A DNA stretch of 64,000 nt. It comes from Evansella vedderi. Its GTDB lineage: Bacteria; Bacillota; Bacilli; Bacillales; Salisediminibacteriaceae. The translations under genes were made by a program, and so were the position numbers. Location: positions 124,001-188,000 of the forward strand of contig NZ_JAUSUG010000005.1 in NCBI RefSeq assembly GCF_030813435.1, read 5' to 3'. A model generated the notes under the pieces. That model was given only the letters and a program-made list of their open reading frames with translations, was not told the DNA's origin and did no database searches. Each line of letters starts with the position of its first letter. Within the stretch, counting starts at the first letter, position 1. Positions 55,889 to 64,000 of this stretch are shown here, piece by piece.

Positions 55889-56863
55889 TTGGCAGATATG
55901 AAACAGACGATACAACTTCCAATTCAGAATGCAAATGAAGTACAAGCCCTTTTTGGCCCAAATGACCGCCATTTAAAGCGGCTAGAGGAAGCTTTTGAAA
56001 CACAAATTTTAACTAGGGGAGAAGAGGTAACTATAGTTGGCACGGATAACGATTTCCAAAAAATTGAGGAAATCCTTATCATGCTTCTTCAACTTATTCG
56101 TAAAGGGACTACTATTCAAGAAAGGGATGTAGTTTATGCTGCTCAATTGGCAAAGCGGGATATGCTGCATCAACTTCCTGAACTGTTTGAGGATAGAATT
56201 ACCCTAAGCGCAAAAGGAAAACCTATTTTAGCTAAGACACTGGGGCAGAGACATTATGTTTCAGCTATTAGAAAACACGATATTGTCTTTGGTATTGGGC
56301 CTGCTGGTACGGGTAAAACATATTTAGCGGTTGTTATGGCTGTACATGCTTTAAAGGAAGGACATATTAAGCGAATCATTTTAACAAGGCCTGCAGTAGA
56401 AGCAGGGGAAAGCTTAGGTTTTTTACCAGGAGATTTAAAAGAAAAGGTTGATCCATATTTAAGACCATTATACGATGCTCTTCATGACGTCCTTGGTTTT
56501 GAACAAACAGAGCGTTTAATGGAAAGGGGAACTATTGAAGTTGCTCCATTAGCTTATATGCGTGGACGAACCTTAGATGATTCCTTTGTCATTTTAGATG
56601 AAGCGCAAAATACAACCCCGGAACAAATAAAAATGTTTTTAACAAGACTTGGCTTTGGATCAAAGATGGTTGTAACAGGTGATGTTACCCAAATTGATTT
56701 ACCAAGAGGGAAAATGTCAGGGTTAAAGGAAGCCTTAAAAATACTAAGTAATGTTGAGGGAATTTCTTTTATCCATTTGGAATCAGCAGATGTAGTAAGA
56801 CACACACTGGTAAAGCGAATAATCGATGCCTATGATCGTGTGGAGCCTAAAAAAGATAAATAA
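55889..56863 (+). CDS. phoH: PhoH-family ATPase
   Basis: A 324-residue P-loop protein (YqfE). Residues about 1-110 hold a KH-like N-terminal part; Walker A is GPAGTGKTYLA, Walker B VILDEAQNTTPEQ, and RPAVEAGESLGFLPGD is the family signature. Homologues are associated with RNA metabolism together with YbeY, which is encoded nearby. It starts at TTG 55889; AAGGAG lies about ten bases upstream. An in-frame ATG at 55898 is a less likely start. Confidence 0.95.
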   Translation: MADMKQTIQLPIQNANEVQALFGPNDRHLKRLEEAFETQILTRGEEVTIVGTDNDFQKIEEILIMLLQLIRKGTTIQERDVVYAAQLAKRDMLHQLPELFEDRITLSAKGKPILAKTLGQRHYVSAIRKHDIVFGIGPAGTGKTYLAVVMAVHALKEGHIKRIILTRPAVEAGESLGFLPGDLKEKVDPYLRPLYDALHDVLGFEQTERLMERGTIEVAPLAYMRGRTLDDSFVILDEAQNTTPEQIKMFLTRLGFGSKMVVTGDVTQIDLPRGKMSGLKEALKILSNVEGISFIHLESADVVRHTLVKRIIDAYDRVEPKKDK

Positions 56864-56904
56864 AATATGAAAGGCTCATTAAGACCCTTTATGAGGTGAA
56901 GGAC

Positions 56905-59205
56905 ATGGGGAAACGAACGTCTATTGACCACCAAAAATGGTGGCAGAGCATAAAAGATCATAAGTATATCCGTTTTGCCCTATTTATCTTAATAGGGATT
57001 ATTACTTATTCCTTAATGGTGACAAATATTATTCCTGAAACATTAGAAGTTAGTCAGGGAACAGTATCCGATCAGGATATTCGCTCGCCCATAACAATTG
57101 AGAATAAAAATGAAACGGAACGTTTAAGACAGCAGGCATACGAATCTGTGGAGTCCATTTACTCTACAAAAAACCATTATGCACAGAACCAGGTTGAACG
57201 TATCAATTATATATTTGATACCATTATTCACGTTCGAAAAGAAGCTCAAGAACGCAGGGAAGAAATTAAACAAATGGAAGCAGCCCTAGAAAATGAAGAG
57301 GGGAAGGAGAATGACCAAGCAGAAGAAGAGCCTATAGAAATTCCGGAAGAGATTACCATCCAACAACAAGTGGAAATGGTAAAGGAAATTATATCTGAAC
57401 AAATAACGGATGAGATATCCAATGACACGCTACAAACTTTGTTAGAGTCCTCAGAAGATGATCTTGTATTGGCAAAGGAAACGACCACAAGCGCTATTAA
57501 CGATGTTATGAGTGAAGATATTCACCAAGACGAAGTGGAAGAAGCCAGAAACAGTGCTGAACGAAAAGTGATCAATTCAACTGTTGATCCTGGATTATAT
57601 CGTTCTATGATTGAGTTAGCTAGATTTGGGATTACTGCAAATTATCTATTTGACGAAGCAGCTACTGAACAGGCTCGAGGAGAAGCAATGGAAGCAGTTG
57701 ACCCAATAATCGTTCGTGAAGGTCAGTTGCTTGTTGAGGAAGGCCAAATAATTACTTCTGAAATCTATAGTCAACTGGCACTAGTAGGTTTGTTAGATGA
57801 TCATTCCAATGCCTTTCCATATATAGGATTAGGTATTCTTGTTATTTTATTAATAGGAATGCTTGCTTATTATTTAGGAGATGCAAAGACATCTCTTCAG
57901 AAGAATAATACTCATCTTCTAATGTTTACAATTATCTACTCCTTAACTTTGCTTATTATGAAGTTAGTTAGTTTAACTTATATGATAGAGGTTACTGGTA
58001 TAACATACATGGTACCAGTCGCCATGGGTACGATGCTGATTACTATACTCCTTCATTCTAGAGTTGCTTTGTTTACTAGTATGGTTTTTGCTATAGTAGC
58101 CAGTGTAATTTTTAATGAGCAATCTACTGGAATTGTTGATTATACACATGGAATTTATGTTTTCTTTAGTTCAGTAGCTGGTGTCTTTTTCTTAAGTAAA
58201 TCTAATAGAGTTATAAGGATTCTCCAAGCTGGTTTGTTTGTAGGTGGATTAAATGTACTGGTTATTGCATCATTCTTATTGCTAAAAAGCGGGCAATACG
58301 GGTGGATGGAGATTGGATTGAATTTAGGTTTTGCCGCATTGTCTGGTTTTGTTGCAGCAGTTTTAACCCTTGGTTTGTTGCCATTTTTGGAAGCGGGCTT
58401 TGGAGTATTGTCTGCTACAAAGCTGATAGAACTTTCTAGTCCAAACCACCCTTTATTGAGAAAAATATTATTGGAAGCACCAGGAACTTATCACCACAGT
58501 GTTTTCGTTGCTAATCTTGCTGAAGGAGCCTGTGAGTCAGTGGGTGCTAACGGACTATTAGCAAGGGTTGGCGCCTATTATCATGATTTGGGGAAGACGA
58601 AACGACCGCACTTTTTTATTGAAAATCAAATGAAAATCGATAACCCGCATGATAAGATTTCTCCACAATTAAGTAAAACGATCATTATCGCCCACCCTTA
58701 TGACGGTGCGGACTTATTGAGAGAATACAGATTACCGAAAGAAATTATTGGAATTGCTGAACAGCATCATGGAACTACACTATTAAAATATTTTTATCAT
58801 AAAGCAAATCAGGAATCGGATAAATCTATTCCTGAGGAAGAATTCAGGTACCCAGGACCAAAAGCACAAACAAAGGAAGCGGCTATAGTAGGAATTGCAG
58901 ATTGTGTAGAAGCAGCAGTACGTTCCATGAATAAACCAACTCCTGCCAAAATAGAAACTTTAGTTAAAAAGATTATTAATGACAGATTAGAAGATGGTCA
59001 GTTTGATGAATGCGACATTACATTAAAGGAATTAAGTATAGTGGCGAAATCTATTTGTGAAACACTACAAGGCACTTTCCATACTAGAATCGAATACCCT
59101 GAAGAAGTTGCAGAAAAAGCGAAAGAAAAAGATAATAATAAAGAAATAGAAAGACGTAAAGACGAGCAAGATAAGAACGGAGGAAACGAGAAAGAGGGTG
59201 ATTAA
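56905..59205 (+). CDS. pgpH: Cyclic-di-AMP phosphodiesterase PgpH (7TMR-HD)
   Basis: A 766-residue membrane protein. After an N-terminal membrane helix (about 22-45) comes a large extracellular 7TMR-HDED domain, then seven membrane helices (about 310-500) and a cytoplasmic HD domain with PGTYHHSVFVANLAE, AYYHDLGKTKRP and EQHHGTT, the metal-binding HD residues. PgpH hydrolyses c-di-AMP to pApA and so affects K+ and osmotic balance. ATG at 56905 has GAGGTGAAGGAC; GTG at 56896 is possible. It lies between phoH and ybeY. Confidence 0.96.
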   Translation: MGKRTSIDHQKWWQSIKDHKYIRFALFILIGIITYSLMVTNIIPETLEVSQGTVSDQDIRSPITIENKNETERLRQQAYESVESIYSTKNHYAQNQVERINYIFDTIIHVRKEAQERREEIKQMEAALENEEGKENDQAEEEPIEIPEEITIQQQVEMVKEIISEQITDEISNDTLQTLLESSEDDLVLAKETTTSAINDVMSEDIHQDEVEEARNSAERKVINSTVDPGLYRSMIELARFGITANYLFDEAATEQARGEAMEAVDPIIVREGQLLVEEGQIITSEIYSQLALVGLLDDHSNAFPYIGLGILVILLIGMLAYYLGDAKTSLQKNNTHLLMFTIIYSLTLLIMKLVSLTYMIEVTGITYMVPVAMGTMLITILLHSRVALFTSMVFAIVASVIFNEQSTGIVDYTHGIYVFFSSVAGVFFLSKSNRVIRILQAGLFVGGLNVLVIASFLLLKSGQYGWMEIGLNLGFAALSGFVAAVLTLGLLPFLEAGFGVLSATKLIELSSPNHPLLRKILLEAPGTYHHSVFVANLAEGACESVGANGLLARVGAYYHDLGKTKRPHFFIENQMKIDNPHDKISPQLSKTIIIAHPYDGADLLREYRLPKEIIGIAEQHHGTTLLKYFYHKANQESDKSIPEEEFRYPGPKAQTKEAAIVGIADCVEAAVRSMNKPTPAKIETLVKKIINDRLEDGQFDECDITLKELSIVAKSICETLQGTFHTRIEYPEEVAEKAKEKDNNKEIERRKDEQDKNGGNEKEGD

Positions 59206-59209
59206 GTTT

Positions 59210-59677
59210 ATGGAATATAAACAAGTGGGGCTAATAGATGAAACGGGTGAATTACCAGATGACTTGTTAAACCTTGTTGGTGATGTAATTGAAACAGCAA
59301 TTGAGTATGAAAATATAGAAGAAAATGTAGAAGTTGCCATTACCTTTGTTAACGATGAGCGAATTCAAGAATTGAATCGTGAATATAGGGGGAAGGATCA
59401 ACCTACAGATGTATTGTCCTTTGCGTTGAATGATGGGGAGGATACCCTCTTGACCGACGAAGATGTTCCTGAACTCCTTGGTGATATAATTGTTTCGGTT
59501 CCACGGGCTATTATCCAAGCAGAGGAATATGGGCATGATTTAAAACGGGAACTTTGTTTTCTTGCGGTCCATGGCTTCCTGCATTTATTAGGGTATGACC
59601 ATGATTCCGTAGAAAATGAAAAAATAATGTTTAGTAAGCAAGAGGGTATATTAAATAAACATGGTCTCAAGAAATAA
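59210..59677 (+). CDS. ybeY: Endoribonuclease YbeY (rRNA maturation)
   Basis: A 155-residue metallo-endonuclease for 16S rRNA 3'-end maturation. The zinc-binding motif HGFLHLLGYDHDS (HGxLHLxGYDH) and the upstream LNREYRGKDQPTDVLSFAL are intact. ATG at 59210 has GAGGGTGAT seven bases upstream; GTG at 59198 overlaps pgpH. Its 3' end overlaps dgkA by 17 bases. Confidence 0.96.
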   Translation: MEYKQVGLIDETGELPDDLLNLVGDVIETAIEYENIEENVEVAITFVNDERIQELNREYRGKDQPTDVLSFALNDGEDTLLTDEDVPELLGDIIVSVPRAIIQAEEYGHDLKRELCFLAVHGFLHLLGYDHDSVENEKIMFSKQEGILNKHGLKK

Positions 59678-60053
59678 TCGACCATTTATATCGTGGAGCC
59701 GGTTAAAGAAGAGTTTTGTTTATGCGTCAACCGGTATTATACACACTTGGAAGCATGAACAAAATTTTAGAATTCATTCCATGTTGATTGTATTGGTACT
59801 TATTCTGGCACAATTATTAAATGTTCCACTGTATGAACAAGCACTTCTCATTATTGTTATTGGTGGAGTATTGGCATTGGAGCTAATAAACACTGCAGTG
59901 GAGCATTGTGTTGATCTAATTGTTGAAACTTATGATGTAAGGGCAAAAATAATTAAAGACGCTGCGGCTGGGGCAGTGTTTGTATTTTCTTTAACAGCTG
60001 TGATTGTAGGTGCAATGATTTTTATCCCGAAGATACTTGCACTTTTTTTATAG
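59661..60053 (+). CDS. dgkA: Undecaprenol/diacylglycerol kinase DgkA
   Basis: A 130-residue membrane kinase with three helices. ELINTAVEHCVDLIVETYDV, with the conserved acidic and Asn residues, and DAAAGAV are the signature of the DgkA family; Gram-positive members phosphorylate undecaprenol. It starts inside ybeY, with only a weak ribosome site (GAGGGTATATT), so translational coupling is probable. Repeat H separates it from cdd. Confidence 0.94.
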   Translation: MVSRNNRPFISWSRLKKSFVYASTGIIHTWKHEQNFRIHSMLIVLVLILAQLLNVPLYEQALLIIVIGGVLALELINTAVEHCVDLIVETYDVRAKIIKDAAAGAVFVFSLTAVIVGAMIFIPKILALFL

Positions 60054-60102
60054 CCGTTTTTTAAAAGATTGTAGCTTTTAAATAAAATAGAATAAAAATA
60101 CT

Positions 60103-60264
60103 GCTCGAATCCGATACAGGCGGACCAATTACGCCTAAAGACAGCCCGCGTCCTGGGATCCCTCGCGGGCAATGCTTCAGACTCCTCGTTCGCAAAACCG
60201 GCCTCTGTGGGGTCTTCAGCTATTGTTTTTCCCACTGGAGTCGCCGCCTTTCACTACTTCGAGT
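60103..60264 (+). repeat. Interspersed repeat family 1, copy H with changed arms
   Basis: Starts GCTCGAATCCGATACAGGCG and ends CACTACTTCGAGT. Compared with copies B and C (GCTTGGA ... TCCAAGC) both end arms have changed in a way that keeps them complementary (CTCGAA/TTCGAG). Inside are AATTACGCCTAAAGACAGCC, CGCGGGCAATGCTTCAGAC and TTTTTCCCACTGGAGTCGCC. It lies between dgkA and cdd. Confidence 0.85.
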
Positions 60265-60288
60265 TGTGGAAATACAACGTTTATATGA

Positions 60289-60732
<444 letters not shown>

Positions 60733-60739
60733 GTGCAGC

Positions 60740-61636
60740 ATGAAAAAATCAGGATTTGTTGCTTTAATTGGACGTCCAAACGTGGGGAAGTCCACATTGT
60801 TGAACGAGGTTCTTGGTCAAAAGGTTGCTATCATGAGTGATAAAGCACAAACAACACGTAATAGAATTCAAGGAGTTTATACTGAAGAGCGGGGACAAAT
60901 CGTCTTTATTGATACTCCGGGAATACATAAACCGAAACATCGCCTTGGGGATTTTATGATGAAAATTGCGCAAACGACGTTAGGAGAGGTAGATGTCGTT
61001 CTTTTTTTAGTGGATGCAAAGGAAGGAAAAGGGCGCGGGGATTTATTTATAATGGACAGGCTAAAAAATGTAAACACGCCGGTGTTTTTAGTAGTAAATA
61101 AAATTGATGAAGTTCATCCTGACGACTTGTTTCTCCTCATTGATGAGTACCGCAAGGAATTTGATTTTACAGAAGTAATTCCAGTGTCAGCGTTATACGG
61201 TAACAACACTAATACACTTTTGGATCAAGTATTTCATTATCTTGAGGAGGGACCACAATACTATCCAGAGGATCAAGTGACGGATCATCCGGAGCGCTTT
61301 TTAATGTCTGAAATGATCCGTGAAAAAGTTCTACACCTTACACACGAAGAAGTTCCCCATTCCATTGCTGTAGAAATTGAACAAATTAATCGCAGGGAAA
61401 ATAATCGTGCTATTCATGTTGGTGCGGTAATCGTTGTAGAAAGAAGCTCACAAAAAGGGATTATTATTGGAAAACAAGGAAAAATGCTAAAAGAAATTGG
61501 ACAAAAGGCCCGTGAAGATATTGAGGCCCTATTAGGCTCTAAAGTATTTTTAGAGCTTTGGGTTAGAGTGGAGAAGGATTGGCGTAATAAAGGTAAGTAT
61601 TTAAAGGACTTCGGTTACACAACGGAGGAGTATTAA
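60740..61636 (+). CDS. era: GTPase Era
   Basis: A 298-residue GTPase for 16S rRNA/30S maturation. G1 [10 protein letters not shown]3 [11 protein letters not shown]4 NKIDEV and SALYGNN (G5) are seen, and the C-terminal KH domain contains [32 protein letters not shown] precedes the ATG, seven bases after cdd. A gap of 274 bases then separates it from yqzL. Confidence 0.97.
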   Translation: MKKSGFVALIGRPNVGKSTLLNEVLGQKVAIMSDKAQTTRNRIQGVYTEERGQIVFIDTPGIHKPKHRLGDFMMKIAQTTLGEVDVVLFLVDAKEGKGRGDLFIMDRLKNVNTPVFLVVNKIDEVHPDDLFLLIDEYRKEFDFTEVIPVSALYGNNTNTLLDQVFHYLEEGPQYYPEDQVTDHPERFLMSEMIREKVLHLTHEEVPHSIAVEIEQINRRENNRAIHVGAVIVVERSSQKGIIIGKQGKMLKEIGQKAREDIEALLGSKVFLELWVRVEKDWRNKGKYLKDFGYTTEEY

Positions 61637-61910
61637 GGTCTTTTGCTAATACTGCAAATAATAATGGAGTCGCCTCCTTTTCTTCTGTTGAACGCCTGAT
61701 GTATGTTACAGTAGTGTTAAAAATTTTAAATATTTAGATAAGTACAAGGGGACCTATTGAAAAATATTGTCAAAAGGTCTATTATAGCCTTACAAAGGTG
61801 GAAGGAAGTTAATTGTCAATATTTCCATATCATGAAACGGGTAATAGAGGTCAAGATAATAATATGTATGGAGGTAATTTATTACTCTTTGCTGAAAGGT
61901 GGAAATACTC

Positions 61911-62057
61911 ATGATGGACTTAACTTGGAAGGTCTTCTCAATGACAGGCAACATCGATTCATATTTATTGTACAAGGAATTTGAACGAGATGGCTCTTTT
62001 GCAGACGAGAAGGAAGAGGAGTTAGAGTCAGAAGAGTTTAATCCTCCAACACATTAA
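61911..62057 (+). CDS. yqzL: Small protein YqzL
   Basis: A 48-residue acidic protein, MMDLTWKVFSMTGNIDSYLL then YKEFERDG and an acidic tail EEEELESEEF-like. It matches the YqzL family, which lies between era and recO in Bacillus. AAAGGTGG lies eight bases before the first ATG; the second ATG at 61914 is also possible. The function is unknown. The 75-codon frame that overlaps it from 61757 is a shadow. Confidence 0.92.
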   Translation: MMDLTWKVFSMTGNIDSYLLYKEFERDGSFADEKEEELESEEFNPPTH

Positions 62058-62088
62058 CCTCTATCCGCCAAATTTGGTGGTGAATAAT

Positions 62089-62838
62089 TTGCTTCACAAA
62101 GTTGAAGGATTAGTCATTCGAACGAATGATTACGGAGAAACAAACAAAATAATTACGATCTTTACAAGGGAAAATGGTAAAGTAGCAGTAATGGCACGGG
62201 GGGCAAAGCGACCGAAAAGTCGTTTTGCATCCAGTGCCCAACTTTTTATGTACGGTATTTTTGTATATCAACGCTCGACAGGGGTTGGAACTCTCAATTC
62301 TGCTGATGTAGTGGATTCCTTTCGCGAAATTAGAAGTGACTTAAAGCTAACAGCATATGGGGCATACATTGTAGAATTAGTAGATAAATTAACAGAAGAC
62401 AATACCCGGAACCCTTTTTTATTTGAACTTGTTTATCAGACAATAGTTCATTTAAATGAAGGGATTGACCCTGACATTATTACAAGGATTTTTGAGACTA
62501 AAATGTTGGAAGTGGCAGGTGTTACCCCTGCATTGGATCGATGCTCTTTGTGCGGTAATCCTGAAAGTCATTTTGTTTTTTCCATGAGGCATTCTGGTGT
62601 ACTCTGTTCTAGATGTAAGTTTGAAGATCCCTACTCTATTTCCATACATCGAGCAGTAATTAAATTACTGCGATTGTTTCAACACTTAGATTTAAAAAGA
62701 ATCGGCACTATAAATGTTAAACAAGAAACGAAGGATCAATTAAAAGAAATACTTGCCCATTACTATGATGAATTTGTAGGAGTTCGTCTAAAATCAAAAC
62801 GGTTTTTAGATCAAATTGACAAATTGTATCGAGAATAA
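62089..62838 (+). CDS. recO: DNA repair protein RecO
   Basis: A 249-residue recombination mediator that works with RecF and RecR to load RecA. The N-terminal OB-fold has VEGLVIRTNDYGETNKIITI and VMARGAKRPKSRF; a zinc site is formed by CSLCG and CSRC. TTG at 62089 is chosen, with GGTGGTGA about five bases upstream; TTG at 62074 lies before that site. Its stop codon overlaps the -35 of the glyQ promoter. Confidence 0.95.
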   Translation: MLHKVEGLVIRTNDYGETNKIITIFTRENGKVAVMARGAKRPKSRFASSAQLFMYGIFVYQRSTGVGTLNSADVVDSFREIRSDLKLTAYGAYIVELVDKLTEDNTRNPFLFELVYQTIVHLNEGIDPDIITRIFETKMLEVAGVTPALDRCSLCGNPESHFVFSMRHSGVLCSRCKFEDPYSISIHRAVIKLLRLFQHLDLKRIGTINVKQETKDQLKEILAHYYDEFVGVRLKSKRFLDQIDKLYRE

Positions 62839-62839
62839 G

Positions 62840-62868
62840 TTGACAGGAAGTTTTTTTTTCAGTAAGAT
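62840..62868 (+). promoter_or_regulatory. SigA-type promoter of glyQ T-box transcript
   Basis: TTGACA (62840-62845) and TAAGAT (62863-62868) are separated by exactly 17 bases, directly after recO. Confidence 0.85.
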
Positions 62869-62875
62869 TTGAATA

Positions 62876-63105
62876 AATTATATATCGGTGCAAGGATAGA
62901 AAGGAGTACTTACTCCCTCTGTATAATGTTATAAAGCGAACCTAGGATGGTGGAAGCTAGGGATACAGACAGTAAGGAAGGCGTTCTGGAGCACACTATG
63001 GAAAGAGGCTTCAAGTTCTTTAATTTCTAGCTTGAAGCAAATAGGGTGGAACCGCGGGTAACTCTCGTCCCTATGTCAATAAGACATAGTGCGAGAGTTT
63101 TTTTG
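62876..63105 (+). ncRNA. T-box riboswitch, glycine-specific, upstream of glyQ
   Basis: The T-box sequence AGGGTGGAACCGCGGGT lies at 63043-63059. The stem I apical part AGCGAACC ... GGATGGTGGAAGC is seen near 62936-62957, and GAAGGCGTTC at 62977-62986 carries the specifier GGC (62980-62982), a glycine codon. The terminator is AACTCTCGTCCCTATGTC pairing with GACATAGTGCGAGAGT and a T-run (63060-63105). Uncharged tRNA-Gly would bind and let transcription continue into glyQ. This agrees with the B. subtilis glyQS system. Confidence 0.95.
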
Positions 63106-63117
63106 TTTATAAAAAAA

Positions 63118-63174
63118 TGTTTTCTAAAAAAAGAGTTGTTTATAAAAAAGCAATAAAGTTTAAGAAAACAGCCT
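63118..63174 (+). repeat. Relic of repeat family 1 (copy I)
   Basis: A decayed copy between the T-box terminator and glyQ: TGTTTTCT at 63118 and AGAAAACAGCCT at the right end are inverted, and AAAGCAATAAAGTTTAAG corresponds to the tail of the other copies. The core is gone. Confidence 0.65.
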
Positions 63175-63230
63175 ACAAAAAACGTCACTTTTATTTTTCT
63201 TAAAAAACCGATAAAGATGGAGGGAAAGTC

Positions 63231-64000
63231 ATGAATGTTCAAGATATGATCTTGACGTTACAAAAATTTTGGTCAAAACAAAATTGTTTAATTTTACAGG
63301 CTTATGATGTGGAAAAAGGAGCAGGAACAATGAATCCTATGACTTTTTTACGGAGCATTGGACCTGAGCCATGGAATGTGGCCTATGTTGAACCGTCAAG
63401 GCGTCCCGCAGATGGTCGTTACGGTGAGAACCCAAACCGTTTATATCAACATCATCAGTTTCAAGTGATTATGAAACCCTCACCAGACAATATTCAAGAG
63501 CTGTATTTGAATAGTTTGCGTGAGTTAGGTATTAACCCTGAAGAGCATGATATCCGCTTTGTTGAAGACAACTGGGAAGCTCCAACTTTGGCTGCCTGGG
63601 GCTTAGGTTGGGAGGTATGGCTGGATGGAATGGAAATAACTCAATTTACTTATTTTCAACAAGTAGGGGGATTAGATGCCAGTCCAGTTGCAGTAGAAAT
63701 TACTTACGGTATAGAGCGATTAGCCTCTTATATTCAGAATAAAGAAAATGTATTTGATTTAGAATGGGTTAACGGTTTTACATATGGCGATGTATTTCTA
63801 CAAAATGAATATGAGCAGTCCAAGTACTCTTTTGAAATCGCAGATAGTAATATGCTGTTTAACCTTTTTTCTACTTATGAACGGGAGGCTAAACGAACAT
63901 TGGAAGCAAACTTAGTAATTCCAGCTTACGATTACGTTTTAAAGTGCTCTCACGTATTTAATCTACTAGACGCACAGGGGGCAATTTCCGTAACAGAAAG
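63231..64000 (+). CDS. glyQ: Glycyl-tRNA synthetase alpha subunit, 3' end outside window
   Basis: At least 256 residues of GlyQ, running to the window edge. The sequence starts [20 protein letters not shown] and has the class II motifs around [33 protein letters not shown], and [19 protein letters not shown]. The alpha2beta2 enzyme charges tRNA-Gly; glyS is expected directly downstream. GATGGAGGGAAAGTC precedes the ATG. Expression is under the T-box just upstream. Full-length GlyQ is close to 295-300 residues, so only the last part is missing. Confidence 0.97.
   Translation, partial: MNVQDMILTLQKFWSKQNCLILQAYDVEKGAGTMNPMTFLRSIGPEPWNVAYVEPSRRPADGRYGENPNRLYQHHQFQVIMKPSPDNIQELYLNSLRELGINPEEHDIRFVEDNWEAPTLAAWGLGWEVWLDGMEITQFTYFQQVGGLDASPVAVEITYGIERLASYIQNKENVFDLEWVNGFTYGDVFLQNEYEQSKYSFEIADSNMLFNLFSTYEREAKRTLEANLVIPAYDYVLKCSHVFNLLDAQGAISVTE

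Noticed and set aside
61657-61700. GGAGTCGCCTCCTTTTCTTC after era as a family 1 repeat relic or terminator
   Set aside because: Only about ten bases resemble the repeat, and the possible stem is four base pairs; too short to support either reading.
61757-61984. 75-codon open frame between era and yqzL
   Set aside because: It overlaps yqzL in another frame, has no good ribosome site, and no recognisable features.

Overview
This window is chromosomal DNA from an AT-rich, endospore-forming member of the Bacillaceae. Three things point there: sporulation and germination genes (sigK, sda, gpr, spoIIP, yqfC, yqfD), genes with typical Gram-positive Shine-Dalgarno sites and many TTG/GTG starts, and the well-known Bacillus gene order from yqeH to glyQ. 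The genus cannot be fixed from sequence alone. A complete Mrp antiporter operon and the dispersed repeats would fit a halotolerant or alkalitolerant relative of Virgibacillus, Oceanobacillus or Bacillus, but that is inference. No tRNA, rRNA, CRISPR array, prophage or transposase gene was found.

Layout. 1-8.8 kb: a truncated methyltransferase, a HAD phosphatase, a coiled-coil protein, an uninterrupted sigK, deoD, an HD-GYP protein, a DHH-CBS-tRNA nucleotidyltransferase fusion, and pssA. 8.8-13.7 kb: psd, a CdaR-type regulator and glcDF (glycolate oxidation). 13.8-19.6 kb: the seven-gene mnhABCDEFG (mrp) operon on the minus strand. 19.9-20.9 kb: a small membrane protein gene, sda on the minus strand, and a DnaA-box cluster. 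20.9-25.5 kb: yqeH-aroE-yhbY-nadD-yqeK-rsfS-yqeM. 25.5-32.4 kb: comER (minus), comEA, comEB, comEC, yqzM (minus), holA. 32.5-36.1 kb: rpsT (minus), gpr, spoIIP, yqxA. 36.6-49.1 kb: lepA, hemW, CIRCE-hrcA-grpE-dnaK, dnaJ, prmA, rsmE, mtaB, deoC. 49.2-54.2 kb: a Na/Pi-type transporter (minus), rpsU, yqeY, and a SigW-type promoter driving nfeD-floA plus a membrane-anchored protein. 54.3-64 kb: yqfC-yqfD-phoH-pgpH-ybeY-dgkA, cdd, era, yqzL, recO, and a glycine T-box upstream of a truncated glyQ.

Functional themes: ribosome assembly and tRNA/rRNA modification (yqeH, yhbY, rsfS, rpsT, lepA, prmA, rsmE, mtaB, rpsU, ybeY, era); replication-sporulation coupling (sda with its DnaA boxes); DNA uptake (comEA/EB/EC); protein folding under HrcA control; membrane lipid and envelope functions (pssA, psd, dgkA, nfeD, floA, pgpH).

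The least ordinary content is non-coding. Two families of interspersed repeats with hairpin-capable ends occupy many of the longer gaps, for example between comEB and comEC, dnaK and dnaJ, yqxA and lepA, pssA and the nucleotidyltransferase gene, and dgkA and cdd. One family shows paired changes in its two end arms. A recurrent terminator palindrome with an AGAGGGTG arm ends several unrelated genes. The lepA leader holds a consensus promoter, a 19-codon open frame and two hairpins. Otherwise the gene content is conserved housekeeping and sporulation content, and I see no obviously new protein-coding system.
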